In this document: positions 22,260-35,021 of the stretch, in pieces
How the letters are laid out: the number at the start of each line of letters is the position of its first letter
How positions within the stretch are numbered: position 1 is the stretch's first letter
NCBI GenBank assembly: GCA_019914945.1
Contig: CM034111.1
Coordinates: forward strand, 4,216,001-4,280,000
DNA: 64,000 nucleotides
DNA from: Typha latifolia
Taxonomy: Eukaryota > Streptophyta > Magnoliopsida > Poales > Typhaceae
Reading direction: 5' to 3'
Translations under genes and position numbers: made by a program
The notes under the pieces: model-generated
Told to the model about the DNA's origin: nothing
What the model saw: the letters and a program-made list of their open reading frames with translations, nothing else
Database searches by the model: none

Positions 22260-23027
22260 CAATTCTTTGTATGATACTAGCTAAAAGATGATAATTCGAA
22301 AATTTTGAAACTAGATAGATCAGATCGGTGATGTCATGATCTATGCTTTTCTTATTTAGATTTTCTATAGATTCATACTCTATCTAGGACGGAAATGCGT
22401 TCAAATCTAAGAGAGATAGAAGTTAGATGGATAGGATTAATTCTTAGATTGTTTTAGTTACCTTATGACTATTTATTTCTAGATAGATAGGATCTTATGA
22501 TTTATATCTTAGATACACATGAATAATAAAATGAGTGAGATTAATCTTCTCCTTATTTCTATCATCTGAGTCTTCTCTCTCCTCGTCCCTCTTAGCCCTA
22601 GTTGTTCCTTTCCTTAGACAGTAGGCTTATCATAGTCTACCATCTTCTTTCTTGTTCCCTTGCTCGTTATCTACCCCTTCACTCGTAGGCTTATCATAGT
22701 CTACCATCTTCTTTCTTGTTCCCTTGCTCGTTATCTACCCCTTCACTCATGTCACCCTAAATCTCTTGGAGAACACAAACCCTACCACCTCCTTCTTTGG
22801 CCTAGGGACACAAGCCACATTCCCTTCAACCCTTAGCCATAAATCATATCATTAGACTCACCTTAGTGTGTACCCACCAAACCTTAGTGCGGATCACTCC
22901 CATCCACCTGCATGTGCAAACCCTAGCCGTCGGGGCATACCCGTCGAGCCTAGGTGCGCGCCCCTTCCATTCTATATCTGGGGTAACTTTGCTTTTGACC
23001 CTTGATCCACATCAACGGTATCATAGC
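22260..23027 (+). mobile_element. Second, partial LTR of the same family with PBS-like end
   Basis: It shares with 20667-21410 the words GATGTCATGATCTATG, CTCTATCTRGGACRGAA and CTTATGACTATTTAT in the same order. It ends CCACATCA at 23014, followed by CGGTATCATAGC, a PBS-like site with changes. Both LTRs have their PBS to the right, so they are not the two ends of one element; more likely two insertions or a rearranged array. The start is not sharply defined. Confidence 0.5.
22621..22748. repeat. Exact tandem duplication of a 64-bp unit
   Basis: 22621-22684 and 22685-22748 are identical, beginning GTAGGCTTATCATAG and ending CCCCTTCACTC. The lack of divergence shows a recent event inside the LTR-like region. 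Confidence 0.95.
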
Positions 23028-23029
23028 AA

Positions 23030-26000
23030 TTTGGGTTTATATCATTATTCGAGAGATTTCTTGATTTGGAGCATTTGACTTTTGTCTTTTCTTTTTATTT
23101 CTTAAAAGTAATTGGACTGAAAAGTATGCTCAATTTTTTTAGATAAAAAAAAATATTGTCTGATTACTTTGGCAAACAGTGGAGACAGAAAGGCATAGAA
23201 GCATCTGTCGATTCCTTTCAATCCTCAGCTGGTGAAGAGAACATGTTTAGCGATCACTAGGAAAGAGACGAAGTTTTCTCCTAATGTCGTTAATCAAGTC
23301 AACGATGGATTTGTCCCTGAATCATAAAAGACAAGAAGTTTTCTCTCAGGGACACTCGATCGATGATGAGCGATTCTTGATACTCAATTAAAAAGACTTA
23401 AAAGTATAGATATAGAATCTGCTCAGTAGCAATGTTTTTCTAGCGACACAGCACCGAAAAGTCGCTCACGCGTACAGGAAAGAGATTTATACGAAGGAAA
23501 GAATCATTGACTCAAAAGTCGTTGTTTGAGTAAATAGAGTTCATAACTCCATTTTAAGTATGTAAGCTTCCAGCATTCAAGTTCAACAACAGCAATTGGG
23601 AACGAGAAAACTTCGCCGCGGCGTCGGCAATGGCGACTGCATGAGATTATTGCTGGCGTCAGCATCATACCGTCACGTGCGCCAATAGGCTGACGTCACA
23701 GCTAGAGCCACGTGGTCGGCCCATGTGGCAAGGGGAGTGTCTGCGTTGACCTCGCGGGGGTCCGTCGTGATGTAACGTTGACTTTGACCAACGAGGACCG
23801 ACGCGTTAAAATTTTTAACCTTATCCGGCGTAATAATTTAGTGCCCTTTTTTACGAGAAAAAGACTTTGACTCTCATATACGTAATGCTAGTAAAGTTTT
23901 TTTCTTTGTTTTTTTTTACACAAAACATACGTATTTTAAGATTAAATTTGAGGTGGAATTTATTTAGATAAACAAAATTTAAAATAGACATAGTTTGATC
24001 AAAAACTAAATTTAGATCGGTTAAAAAGGCTGATCATTGCACGGTAGTGGTGGGTCCCGTTTGAATCATAGAAAAGATACTTTATGATATAAATTTCATG
24101 GAGGTGTTGGTTCTATATAGTTTTTAATCTGACCATTTGTCGAACTTATGTGTTGTAGGTGTTGGTCAACTCTTAGCTTGAATTATCATTGAACCAAAAT
24201 CCTCACTTTCCTAGTGCTATGCTTTTAAGGCTTTGAATGACATAGTAACTTAGACCACCCAACTATAGGAAATTAGAAGGGTATTCATCCACTTGTGACC
24301 TAGGAGCTTAGGAGGTACAAGTTCAAGTTCAGTTAGGCTTGGCAGTTCGGCTCGACCCATTTTAATGACTCAGGCGTTGTATTAGTTTGGAGGAGCAACA
24401 CAATAGCTCAAAGCTTAGAGCTTAGACTGGATAACTTTATATATTAGCTAAAAGGTTACGGGACCTAAATATCTTTGTATTAATGGATGGTTGGCTCTTC
24501 ATCCAATTTTTATAGCAATTTTATCAACCCTCGGTTGTTTCTCTATTCACCTTACAAAATATTTTCACCAATGTAAAGGATAATGCTACGTATTCCTTCT
24601 TTGGATAATGTTTATAGGGTGCCTATAGACCAAAAAATTTTCAGCTAACTAGTCAACTATGAAAAACTATATTTTAGTCTACTTCATCCCCTTATAGTTT
24701 TATTTGTTTCACTTTAGCCTATATTAGTTATATTTAAATTGAAACGATTACTTTTCCATCATATTTGAGTAAATCAAATTTATAGATACTTACTAGAGAT
24801 AAAGTTGTAGATAATTTGATAAGCTTTCCGATGCATTAAAAATAATACTGATCAAATTTTATATGATAAGTATGTTATCATTTTAGATGCATTGAAAAAT
24901 GTATCCAACTATTTGACTTATATGAGCTACACAAATTTACATGGGTTATTTCAATGCCGGGAGTGTGTGAGGATTGAACGGCTGAACACTAATGAGCTAA
25001 AGCGAGAGCACCTTCCTCAATCTTCTTGGTTTTTTTAATGAAAATATGAACAACTAAGCATCAAAGTCTTATTGATCAAGGGAACATTAAGACCAATGGA
25101 AAACAAAAGTTCTAGTCACTTTATTCAATCTCCAATAGTTTCCAAATTACAACTTTTCAGCAATATACAAATTAGCATAGCAAAAATGAGACAAATAAAG
25201 AAAAAGATAATGCTAATCATGGAGATCCAAAATCCCAAAGAGAGTCTGAGATCTCTACGAAAAAGTATCATCTTTTCTAAATAGCAAAATTATGATTTTT
25301 GAAGCGTAAACGATAGAAATTAGCTAAAGAAATCGCTAGATTTGATACTAGAACAAATTGAGTTTTTAATCAGAACGATGTTTCCACCTAAAATAGTTAT
25401 AATCGTGGATTCCACATTACCTCCAAGGCTCCGAGTGCGAGATGAGTAGCAAACCTAAGCATGTGTTTGCCTCAAGATCTACCAAGAATATTTGGTCAGC
25501 TCCAAAGGATGGATGTCAGAGAAGGACGGCACCTGATCATACCTTCATAGCTAAAGTTTATTATTACAAGTGATATACTCCACCAAATAGATTCGATGCA
25601 CAATTAATACATTCAAAAGAATGGCTTTATAGAGAGTAGGACTGCATGCATCAGTAGATTACTGTGATAATTCTATTCAGAGAGTTAGGAAATGCTCAAA
25701 AGAATAGTAGATTACTGTGAGTCAGTAAAAAACAAAAGGCTACTCTTACCATTAACTCTTGTTTCTTTCTCTTGATACCAATGGGATAATGCTCAAAAGA
25801 TTACAGGGGCTGATAATATAAAAGTGTTTCCGGGTTTAAATCTCAGCGACATCGATTCAATTGAGATATTATTTAATTCTTATTTATGTCAAAAACAAAA
25901 ATAAAAAAAATACTTGGGAACCATTGGTATCTAGGTACAGAATAGACTACTGATCAGTTTATACTTGTAGTAGAAGTGTAAGTTAATTTAAGCTAATTAA

Positions 26001-28320
26001 ATCACATGATAATTGTGCCTTAGACCAACAGCAAAGAAAAGAGCAAACAATTCATATTATTTATTTATTATTATTACTGTTATGATCCTTATTTTGATAT
26101 AAAGGAGTTGAAAGTTAGCTAGTAACAGTTCTTGACAGGCATTTGCAACAAATAATTCTTAGTTGTTATCGACGTCAACCATCATCTAGCCAACATTTAA
26201 TAATCATCACCTAAGTTGGACACATACAACAAGTTGGAAGAAAATTCTACACTTCGAATAGCTGCTGGTGTTCAGATCTGTTGACCATGAAGCTGGAAGT
26301 AGACATCGACGACTTAGAGTTTGAATTTATATGCATTAAAATGTTGTTCATTATTCTTTTCTTATGCTTCAATTACGTAAATAGAGGACTTATCTTAGTT
26401 ACATCACTAAGTAATAACAAATACGTACGCACTTGTATTCTATTGTATGGGTAAAAAATGTTGAACTATTATTAGATGAGCTACATGAATAGATGATAGA
26501 TATTAAGATGTACAGCCCATCACACTTTTATCCTATAATATCTATAAAAAGTGGCTCCGATACCCTAATGGACTAATAATCTTGTCATATAAATTGATTT
26601 TAAATTTCACTTTGACCTACATACTAGTGTTCAAGAAAGAAGGATTTGTTAGTATAAAAAAAAATCATAAAGGCAATTTTGAAAAAGTAAAAAAATCAAT
26701 TTCAACAAAAATCATAACATTTTTAAGATTGTAATTGAAACTTATGTAAAAAAAAAATCCAATATTTTGTATATATCTACAAAACTATACTTTCTTTTCA
26801 GTTATAGCTGCCAAAAAGACTGCCTAACATCTTGCCTCGTAGTTAATATGCTAATATTAACTCATTTTTTCCACTTTCATGGTAAGTACAATTTTTTTTA
26901 TAGAAAAATTTATATGGGTCAAATCACAAACTCATAGGTCGGTGGTCATCGTAAATTCTAAACTCAATTACACTTTGCTTCCATAGACTTTGACTCAATA
27001 TTATTTTGCCTCCTAAACTAGCAAAGTGTACAAATTATCTCTTATTATATCTAAAAAGTAGCACTTGGCACCTCTTTATAGGTGTAGAATATTGAAATAT
27101 TTTAAATACTTCAAGAGCAACTAATAAGCTTCAATATAATAGAGGAGACAAAGTGACGGCGAGTCAAAATTTAAATAGGAATTAAACGTAAATATTAACA
27201 TATTAAGATAACGTACAAGAAGCTATTAATTAACAACTACTAATTTCACTACAGTACGCTATTAATTGACGCGGTTTAATTACCCCACATTTAGTACTTG
27301 AGAAAGCTATTACTTACGACTCCATTGTCATCTAGTTCTCAAGGTCAAGGTCAAATTCAAGATCATGGATCCTAGTCCTCATTACTTCCTTAACCTCCAC
27401 CAAATCACAGTTTAAAAATTAATTAATACCTGCATCCCTGCTCCCCATCTTAATCCATAGTGTTTATGAGACAGTGAGAGCCAATCCTTAAAAAATGAAT
27501 GATCCCATAAAATTTTTAAAATTTTTTTTTTAATTTTCACGGGATATTCCTTTCATCTCATCTCTAGTCGAGTAAAGTAAGATTATTGTCCATCAACCCA
27601 ATCCTTATACTTAATCAGAGAAATGAATCTTGATTTCCACATCCAAACCTTCTTCTTTTTTTTTCTTGTTTCTTTGGAAATAAGACATCCAGTTCTGCTG
27701 ATGGTAAACATGGAAAATAGTAACAGTATCAAATTGGAGATCCCTTGTTACCAACCAGAGTGTGAATCTATAAAAAAAAATTTCAGTAAAAAACTTCAGA
27801 CCAAGAAATAGGCAGCCAACTAGTAGCATTTGTCGTCATATTAGTCTTTAGTCCATGTTTTCGGCGAGCTAGTTATTCTTTTGTTCATTGTAAGTTTCCA
27901 ACCAAAATAATCCTAAAAAAAAGAAACTAAAAGTAAACAACTAAACAACCAAATTGACGAAGGATTGATAGTATAAAATAAGAAAAACATGAAATAAATC
28001 ATAAAGTGCACAGAATGATATGAAAAAGAGAAGTAAATTAACTATTTGAAACGTGACTAAACAAGAAAAGGAGCTGGTAGCCAAGTCAAGTCCAAAAACC
28101 TCTCAATTAAATTATCTCCTTTTCTTTGTCTCCTTGTTGAATAGGTTGAAGTCGGCGCCCACCGTTAGACTAAATATCTTTTTTACAAGACTACTTCAAT
28201 ACGGAGTTACAAATGGTTTCCTCCTTCCTATATAAGAAAAAGGATGACGTTGAGCAGATGATGTCAAATAGTATTTATAATTCTTTACTTATTTCCTCAT
28301 ATCGATTCCACTAAGTTCTC
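23030..28320. other. Long intergenic region upstream of WRKY gene
   Basis: No coding exon was recognised on either strand. It is AT-rich except for a GC-rich island at about 23600-23820 holding a motif cluster. Short frames (for example 25072-25284, 27623-27829, 28053-28235) are low-complexity or Lys-rich and not gene-like. The last kilobase is the expected WRKY promoter. Confidence 0.55.
23674..23789. promoter_or_regulatory. Dense cis-motif cluster: G-boxes, CCAAT, TGACGTCA, three W-boxes
   Basis: Within 116 bp: CACGTG (23674-23679), CCAAT (23682-23686), TGACGTCA (23691-23698), CCACGTGG (23708-23715), TTGACC (23746-23751), TTGACT (23778-23783) and TTGACC (23784-23789). These are binding motifs of bZIP/bHLH, NF-Y, TGA and WRKY factors. 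It stands out as GC-rich in AT-rich surroundings. It is 4.6 kb from the WRKY ATG, and which gene, if any, it serves is unknown. Confidence 0.4.
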
Positions 28321-28326
28321 CTCTTC

Positions 28327-28335
28327 TATATAAAA
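28327..28335 (+). promoter_or_regulatory. TATA box of the WRKY gene
   Basis: TATATAAAA, about 41 bp before the ATG at 28376. Usual spacing gives a start near 28357 and a leader of only about 20 bases. Confidence 0.55.
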
Positions 28336-28375
28336 GGCTTTATTTAGGGCTCCCCCATATATCTTGCAGTTGCTC

Positions 28376-29667
28376 ATGGATTCCTTCCTCAGTCTCCAAC
28401 TCGGCGTCACGCCATCCGATAAGGTTGAGGGGACCGTAACGATAATAGAGGTAGGTTCATAGATATTTAACTATTTTCTTCGAAATACGCTTAACTGCAG
28501 AGTTCTGATGTTATATATAGTATGCCTAACTAACGTGTTGGATAATAGACTAGAGCTCTCGAAGCACAGGTGAATCAAATTAGTGAGGAGAACAAGAGCC
28601 TGAGGGAGATGCTTAGCGTCGTATGCACTAACTACGCCGCTTTGCAAAGCCACTTCATTGATCTTGCGAGCAAATCTCCCTCCGGAAGAGAAGAAGTTTC
28701 GCCGACGAGGAAGAGAAAGAGCGAGAAGACTACTGAGACGAATTATGATGGGATCGAGAATAATGCGTCGAGCGAGGATTCATTTAGGCGATCTAGGGAA
28801 TTAGAACCTGAGAGGAAAGTGAAGAGGGTTTACGTGCGAACGGATCCCTCAGATTCGAGCATGGTGAGCTTTAAACACCAGAAAAAAGAATTAGGATTAA
28901 CATCTTGGAAGAAAAAAAAAGTTAATTAACATGGTAGTTTCTTCTTCTTTGTGGTGTTATTAGGTGGTCAAAGATGGATACCAATGGAGGAAGTATGGGC
29001 AGAAGGTGACCAGAGACAACCCATCTCCTAGAGCCTACTTCAGATGCTCTTTTGCACCTTCTTGTCCTGTGAAGAAGAAGGTATGTCTATACTATTTACT
29101 AATTAGTTATACATATTCAAAAATAAACAAGAATTTTAAGAGGTATTTATCCATATACAAGCATCCAGTGTTTTGATATATATATACACACACACACACA
29201 CAGAGGTAGATAAGAGACTTCAGAAGAGTATACGTGCATAAAAATAAATAAGAAACATAGGAAATAAGCCTCATGATATCATTTTAAAGTTGCAATTAAT
29301 GAGTTTTGATCACATCTTGCTTCTCCATTAGGTCCAAAGAAGTGCAGAAGATCGATCAATCCTCGTAGCAACCTACGACGGCGAGCATAACCATGGCAAT
29401 TCCTCAACCTCCGGCTGTGACAGCTCACTTCCATGCCCAGTCTTCGTAAGCTCTTCAAATCAAACCATCACTGTCGATCTCACACGCGATCAAAACCTGC
29501 AACCGGACGTCCGAGCCACCGGTTCCGCGGAGATGGCATCGCCGGAGTTCCAGCGGCGTTTGGTCGAACAGATGGCGTCGTTGTTGACGAGAGATCCGGA
29601 CTTCACGGCCACACTCGCTGCTGCAATCTCTGGAAGGTATTTTCGACGACCACCAGACGAGTTTTAG
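28376..29667 (+). CDS. WRKY transcription factor, group IIa (WRKY40-like)
   Basis: Exons 28376-28450, 28549-28863, 28964-29080 and 29332-29667 join in frame to 280 residues; all introns are GT-AG. Residues 5-9 LSLQL form an EAR-type LxLxL repression motif. Residues 26-50 form a heptad zipper (L29, I36, L43, V50) as in group IIa, followed by basic PTRKRKSEK and KVKRVYV. The WRKY domain has WRKYGQK at 138-144 and a zinc finger C158-x5-C164-x23-H188-x-H190. The intron before VQR is the position known for groups IIa/IIb. The family binds W-boxes (TTGAC) in the nucleus and often represses defence genes and its own promoter. The start is chosen because it gives the first exon an intact group IIa N-terminus. 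No damage is seen. Confidence 0.93.
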
Positions 29668-29948
29668 CAAGCGAGTTAGCGTGAATTCGTTAGTATGATC
29701 TTTGAGAGAGGAAAGGAATGTATCTGTGGTCGTGTAAATAGAATTTTGACCAAGAAAGAAGAAGCAAGAAAGAAATATAGTCTGAAATCAGTTTACCGAA
29801 GATATTTCTGCTTGGACTTTTGCAAAACTATGGACTGACTGAGAAATTTGAGTTATTGGACTTACAAGTTTGATATGCCCCATCTTGAGATGAATTTGTT
29901 AGAAATAAAAAGAATTACAAATATCATTCTTTTTTTCTTTTGATCAAG

Positions 29949-29982
<34 letters not shown>

Positions 29983-30660
29983 TTCTCTATCAATTTAAAG
30001 CTCTTTTTTTTTAAATAACTTTTATGTGCACCTTCTATATGCAAATTAGATTAAGATCAAGTTTATGCATATTTTGGTATTTGGTATGGTACAAAGTAAT
30101 GATTATTTTACCTTGGACAGCCAAATGATGTTGGTTATTCTAATATTGCTCCTATCAGATGTATTAGCTCTAATATATTAAATAATTAATTATATTTTTA
30201 CCCTTCAACTATCCTTCAATATCATTTTCATATCCTGGAAAAAAAGTGGACACATATATTCTTTAAATTATTTAATTATATCACTAAATCCTCTCTATTA
30301 GAAATTATGTTAGAAAAATATTAAAATATGACCAACTAATTAGATGTACAAAATGCCCTTATTTTCTCTTCCCCTCTGGTCAGAAATGGATATTAAAAGA
30401 ATAGAGAAGATCAAAGATATTTTTGTCTATCTATTAAGTTAGTCAAAATTTTAAGATTATTTCCATAAGAATTTTTAATAAAATATTAAAGAAGGAGGTT
30501 AATGATAAATTTAAATACTCTAGAGAGTGTATAAGTCCATTTTTTTTAAGGGAGTGAAAGTGATTTATAATGATAACTTAGGGAGTCGACATGTATTTTA
30601 CCATATATTTAATATAAGTAAATATATAAAATTACTCATATAATGTTAAATTCATAATTG

Positions 30661-31860
30661 TAATATTTGTTATGCCCAAATTATTAAATATTAATATTTT
30701 ATTTTAACTAATTAATGTATTTTAGTTATATTTAGACTTTGTTCAATGGAATCTCATTTAATCACTAAAAATGATCAAATTTGGGCTCAAACTAGAATTA
30801 GGTTTAGTTACTACTAACCAATAAATCTACCTCTCATCTTTCAAGTCATGCTTAAGTCAAACAATGATCTACTAATCACTTTCTTCCTTATCTAAATCAG
30901 AATAAATCAAAATTCTTTTTTTTTTATCAAGCAATAGATTTTCAGCAATCAAATCTCTATCAAGTTGCAGAATTTTAGTAAGAAATTTTTACCTAATGCA
31001 GCAGATTTTCATCTCCAATTCAGGCAAAATTTCAGCAATAATTGCAGCAGTAAATAAATTTCAAATTCCTATTTGAGCAGCAATTCCAGCCAAGCAAATT
31101 ACTTACCTAATGCGGCAGATTTCTAACATATTTCATGCAGATTTTCACCATATTTCATGCACATATTTAGCAGATTTCAAACACAATCACAGCAGATTTC
31201 CAGCCGATTTGGAGTAGATTTTCATGCTCCAAGAAGTCTATAAATAGAGGGGTTGAGAGCTAGAGAAAAATATCTCTTCTTATGTATTTTCTATTAAGTT
31301 TTTCTTTTGAGGAGTTGTTGTTTAAAATTCAGCATTCCAACTTGCAATTGTTTCAATTCAATTAGCAACAATAGAGCACATTCGAAGAAGTTTCAATCTT
31401 TATAAGTCAGCAAAGTTCATATTCTGATCTTTTTTTAGCGTAATCTCTTATTTTTAGATTTAGATTTTATTTTTAAAAAAAGTATTCTACAACTCTCTAG
31501 TGCTAAATCTCATATTTATTTTTATTCAAGTTGTGTTATTAACTACTAAGATGAATTTCTAATTTTCTTAAAGTTGAGGATGAAGCTTGTTGAGAACATA
31601 TTTCTTTTATTCTAAATCTCTTATGCGTTCTTAATTGCTAAATAGGTTATTCTTTCTTTTACTTTAAATTTGTTGTTTAGAATTTAGCTATTAGTTATTT
31701 TTCTTAAAAATGATACATCTAATAATTTAAAATTCTTACTCCATATTTTATAAAAATGAAGGAAGAACGTAATTTTTATGAAAATTGAATTGTTCATTCA
31801 AAGATAATCTTCCGATCCACTAGCGGTTGGTTTCTTGGTGAATCGTAGAAAAAGAAGAAA
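30661..31860 (+). mobile_element. Possible LTR-like remnant with promoter-like core
   Basis: It has repeated GCAGATTT(C/T)(C/A) words over 31000-31210, a TATA-type CTATAAATAGAGG near 31230 and a CT-rich start region, as in LTR U3/R borders. No terminal repeat pair, PBS or coding region was found, so this is a weak call. Confidence 0.3.
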
Positions 31861-32659
31861 TTTATATTATCTAATAGAAATGTGTTATCTACAAGTGGAT
31901 TTCAAGACATTATTTCTCACACTTAATTAAAAGAAATTTGCAAGAAGGTTTTTTTTTCTCCATAAATCTTCTAAACCCATTTTCCAACTAGGTTAAAATT
32001 ATTTTTAAAATTATTATTTTTGTATATTGTTATTTAACTTTTTATTTTTATTATTATAGGTACAGTATTTGACAGGAGGAAGATTGTAGTATAAATTATC
32101 CTTCTCAGTTAAATTCTACTTTTTTTGTACTTTATTTTTTTTTCCATTGAGGACAATGTAGAATTTAGATTAGAGGGTGAAATTTCATATTTTTTCTTTT
32201 TTTTTTTAGGTCTTTTCTTTTCAGTTAATTGTAGTTATGTTTTGTTTTCCGATATTTTTCTGTGTTTTTGCTCCTTAGAATATGCAGTGGTATTTAGCAG
32301 GATCAATTTGGTTAGAAAGCGAGGATCAAACACGAAGTGATATTTTGATTAAGCGAAGCATAAATCCTATTTTCTTCATTCTATTTTTATACACTTATTT
32401 AAAAAAAAAACTAATGGGACACGTGTTTTAGTGATGCAATCCTCAAGATGTAGTCTTGTTACCATTATGTTTCTAAAATAAATGTGAGGATCAGTGTAAA
32501 ATATCTGGTATTCTTAGTAATTCTCGATCTATCATCATAGAGTTTCTTGCTAATTATTCAGGAGAAATTTTCAGATCACATGTAGGTTGAATATATAATA
32601 TGCTACTAATAAATATATCAAGTTGATTGAAATACAAAAAGGTATAATTGATGTTACAG

Positions 32660-32900
32660 CAATAGTCTCTTTACTGAGTAACCGGGCCTTCGCGTAACCA
32701 CTCGGGAAGTGTTCACATCAAAAGGCAGAGTTACCATCTCTAATTTATGGTTGTTAGTTGTATACCGCCTTTTTGGTTCGAGGTGTGATGCCCGAGGGGT
32801 GCCTCATCATCTAGTGGCTAAATCCACTGGCAGAATCCTCGCTACAAGGACCATCTAGAAAGCAAGATAGCACTAGCATTGCTCAACCATGAAATTCTAA
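32660..32900. other. GC-richer conserved-looking block of unknown nature
   Basis: Around GTAACCGGGCCTTCGCGTAA, GGTTCGAGGTGTGATGCCCG and GAGGGGTGCCTCATCATCTAG, the composition differs sharply from the AT-rich flanks. It has no open frame of note. It could be the non-coding interior of a retrotransposon, perhaps with the LTR-like remnant at 30661. Not recognised. Confidence 0.3.
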
Positions 32901-34080
32901 GTTAAGTTAATAAGAAAATTAAGATTGTAATAAAGCATATTATACATATATACCTTGGTGTTCCACTGTGATTCAGATCTGGATCTATCCCCTTGTGTTT
33001 AATTGCAGCATACTTTCTATTATGATTTTGGGAGAATGAATAGTTTTAATAAGGCTAGAATGTATATTAATGCTAAATGAGAAGATAATTGGATACCTTG
33101 CCTATATTTTTTAGATTGATTGACTCTAGCTATGTCCGCTTTGTGAAAATTTACTAGTATTTACCTGTGTATATTCTTAGTATGAGGTCTTGAGGGTAAT
33201 TACAAAGTTTGAGATTTACTGAGTGGATGTAATTGTCAGTATTCCTAGGTTGATTTTGCTAAATGTTGTTACATAATCAATAAGGAGCAAAATTTTAGGT
33301 GATTTTATTATTTTCTTTCCAAGATTTTTTTTAATTACTTGAGTCTTATATATATATTTTATTTTGTTTAATTGACTTAATTAATTTTGTGGGTAAATTC
33401 ACTACAAATCCTCGCGAGACACAACTCGTCCACTAGTGGAAGCTAGGGGTTTAAAGGCTTGTTGCATAGACATGGGTAAATTCCCAAATTAACAAATCGT
33501 TTACATTTTTAGCCTAAAAATAATTGAAAGAATAGAAAGGAAAAAAAAGTTTTTTATGCATTGGTAACGCCCAAGAGCTCCTTTTTTGCGTATATGCCCT
33601 TCCAAATTTCATATTTACATACATACCCTTAAAAAGACCATGGCTTTTGTAGGGTATACCTTTTGATAATGTTAAAATCCAAACTATTTGGTAGATGAGA
33701 ATACAAAGATGCCCTTAATTGAAAGAAATATATACGAGGAAGAATAGGGCATTTTTGTATTTTTAATGTGAAAGGGACCAAAAGTTAACTATTTGTTAAC
33801 TTCATGGGTAACCATGCAAACACAGGTTTAAAGGGATGTTTATATAAAAATATTCACTTTAGAGGGTATATACATAGACAAGGGATTTTTACAAGGGTAT
33901 AGATGAGAAAAACCCAAAATAAGAAGATTAATTTAGATTTAAGGTCAAAAAGGGCTTCATCCAATGAACACATAACAAGGATATACAATTCAAAGTTGTT
34001 TACAAGCATTATGCAAGTCATACAATATGTCCACAGAGAGTCAAGCTGCTCCAAGCTTTTAAACTATGAACAAAGCTAAT

Positions 34081-34650
34081 TTTTTCACTCAAATCCAGTA
34101 AGTAGCACTAGATTTGCAGAAATTCCAAGAGAAAGTTCCAATTTGAGAAGATGGAATGAATAAAACCAGCCAAGATAAGGTCTGGAAAAGAATAATAGTT
34201 GTCTGTTTACAAACTTAAGACTCAGAAAAGGGATACATGTTACAGTTTACAAAAAGAAAATCAAAATATACAACATCTGGCTGAATATTTACATGAAAAA
34301 CTTGTATGGTCAACATATGCTATAAGCTGCCTATACAGTAGATTTCTCTGAGCTACTATACCTCCTTTTAAAAGAGAGGCTGCTCGAAAGTTGGTTAGCA
34401 TAAGCAAAGTTCCAGACGTAGGTATAAACAGAAGACTTTGGTGTTACCTTTCAGTTAGCCTTTTCTATCAATCTCAGTTCCATTATATCAATTTCATCAT
34501 TTCATCCACATTAGGAGTATAGAATCTGGACAACTAAACTGAGCATTTTGTGGGACTGGCTACCAAGTCAAAGTGGATCCTGAGATAGAGGAAATTTTCG
34601 CTCGAACATTTAAAACTTCTTTCAAGGTATGATGTGAAAATTTTGTGTCT
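34081..34650 (-). other. Formin 3' untranslated region (approximate)
   Basis: The stretch directly after the formin stop TGA (34651-34653) on the minus strand, without coding content. The 3' limit is a guess from the change to more AT-rich repeat-like DNA. Confidence 0.4.
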
Positions 34651-34977
34651 TCAGCTTTTAGCTGGAGGCTGCAACAGGTCTTCCCTCTTATGAGCACTGA
34701 TTTTCAATTTCTCCTGCTCTGCTTCCTTTCGAGCCTTTTTCTTCTCCAGCTCTAGTTGTTTGAGGTTCTCTTTATGGGCATGTTCAAACATTTTTGTAAA
34801 GCCGAGTAAAGTAGAAACAACTGCAAAAATAGTTTAAGAAAAACATATTCTACAGTCAATCCAAAAAGGAAGCCAAAACAAAGCCCATAATAAAGAAACA
34901 TGACACAGATTGGTGTAGACCATTGGTTTTGATGTTCTATCATATAATTCAACTGTCAACAGTAAGGCACAGGCCAG

Positions 34978-35021
<44 letters not shown>

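Larger units (their letters stand above)
29668..34080. other. Intergenic, repeat remnants
   Basis: No coding exon was recognised. An (AT)n tract lies at about 29949-29979. The segment 30661-31860 has LTR-like features: TGTTATGCCC near the left, CTATAAATAGAGGGG (31230-31244) followed by a CTCTTCTT leader, but no matching second LTR or PBS. A GC-richer block at 32660-32900 is described separately. An AT-rich tail near 33500-34080 abuts the formin 3' end. Confidence 0.45.

Noticed and set aside
29433..29684. Alternative frame in the last WRKY exon
   Set aside because: The WRKY zinc finger frame is continuous through this exon to the TAG at 29665-29667.
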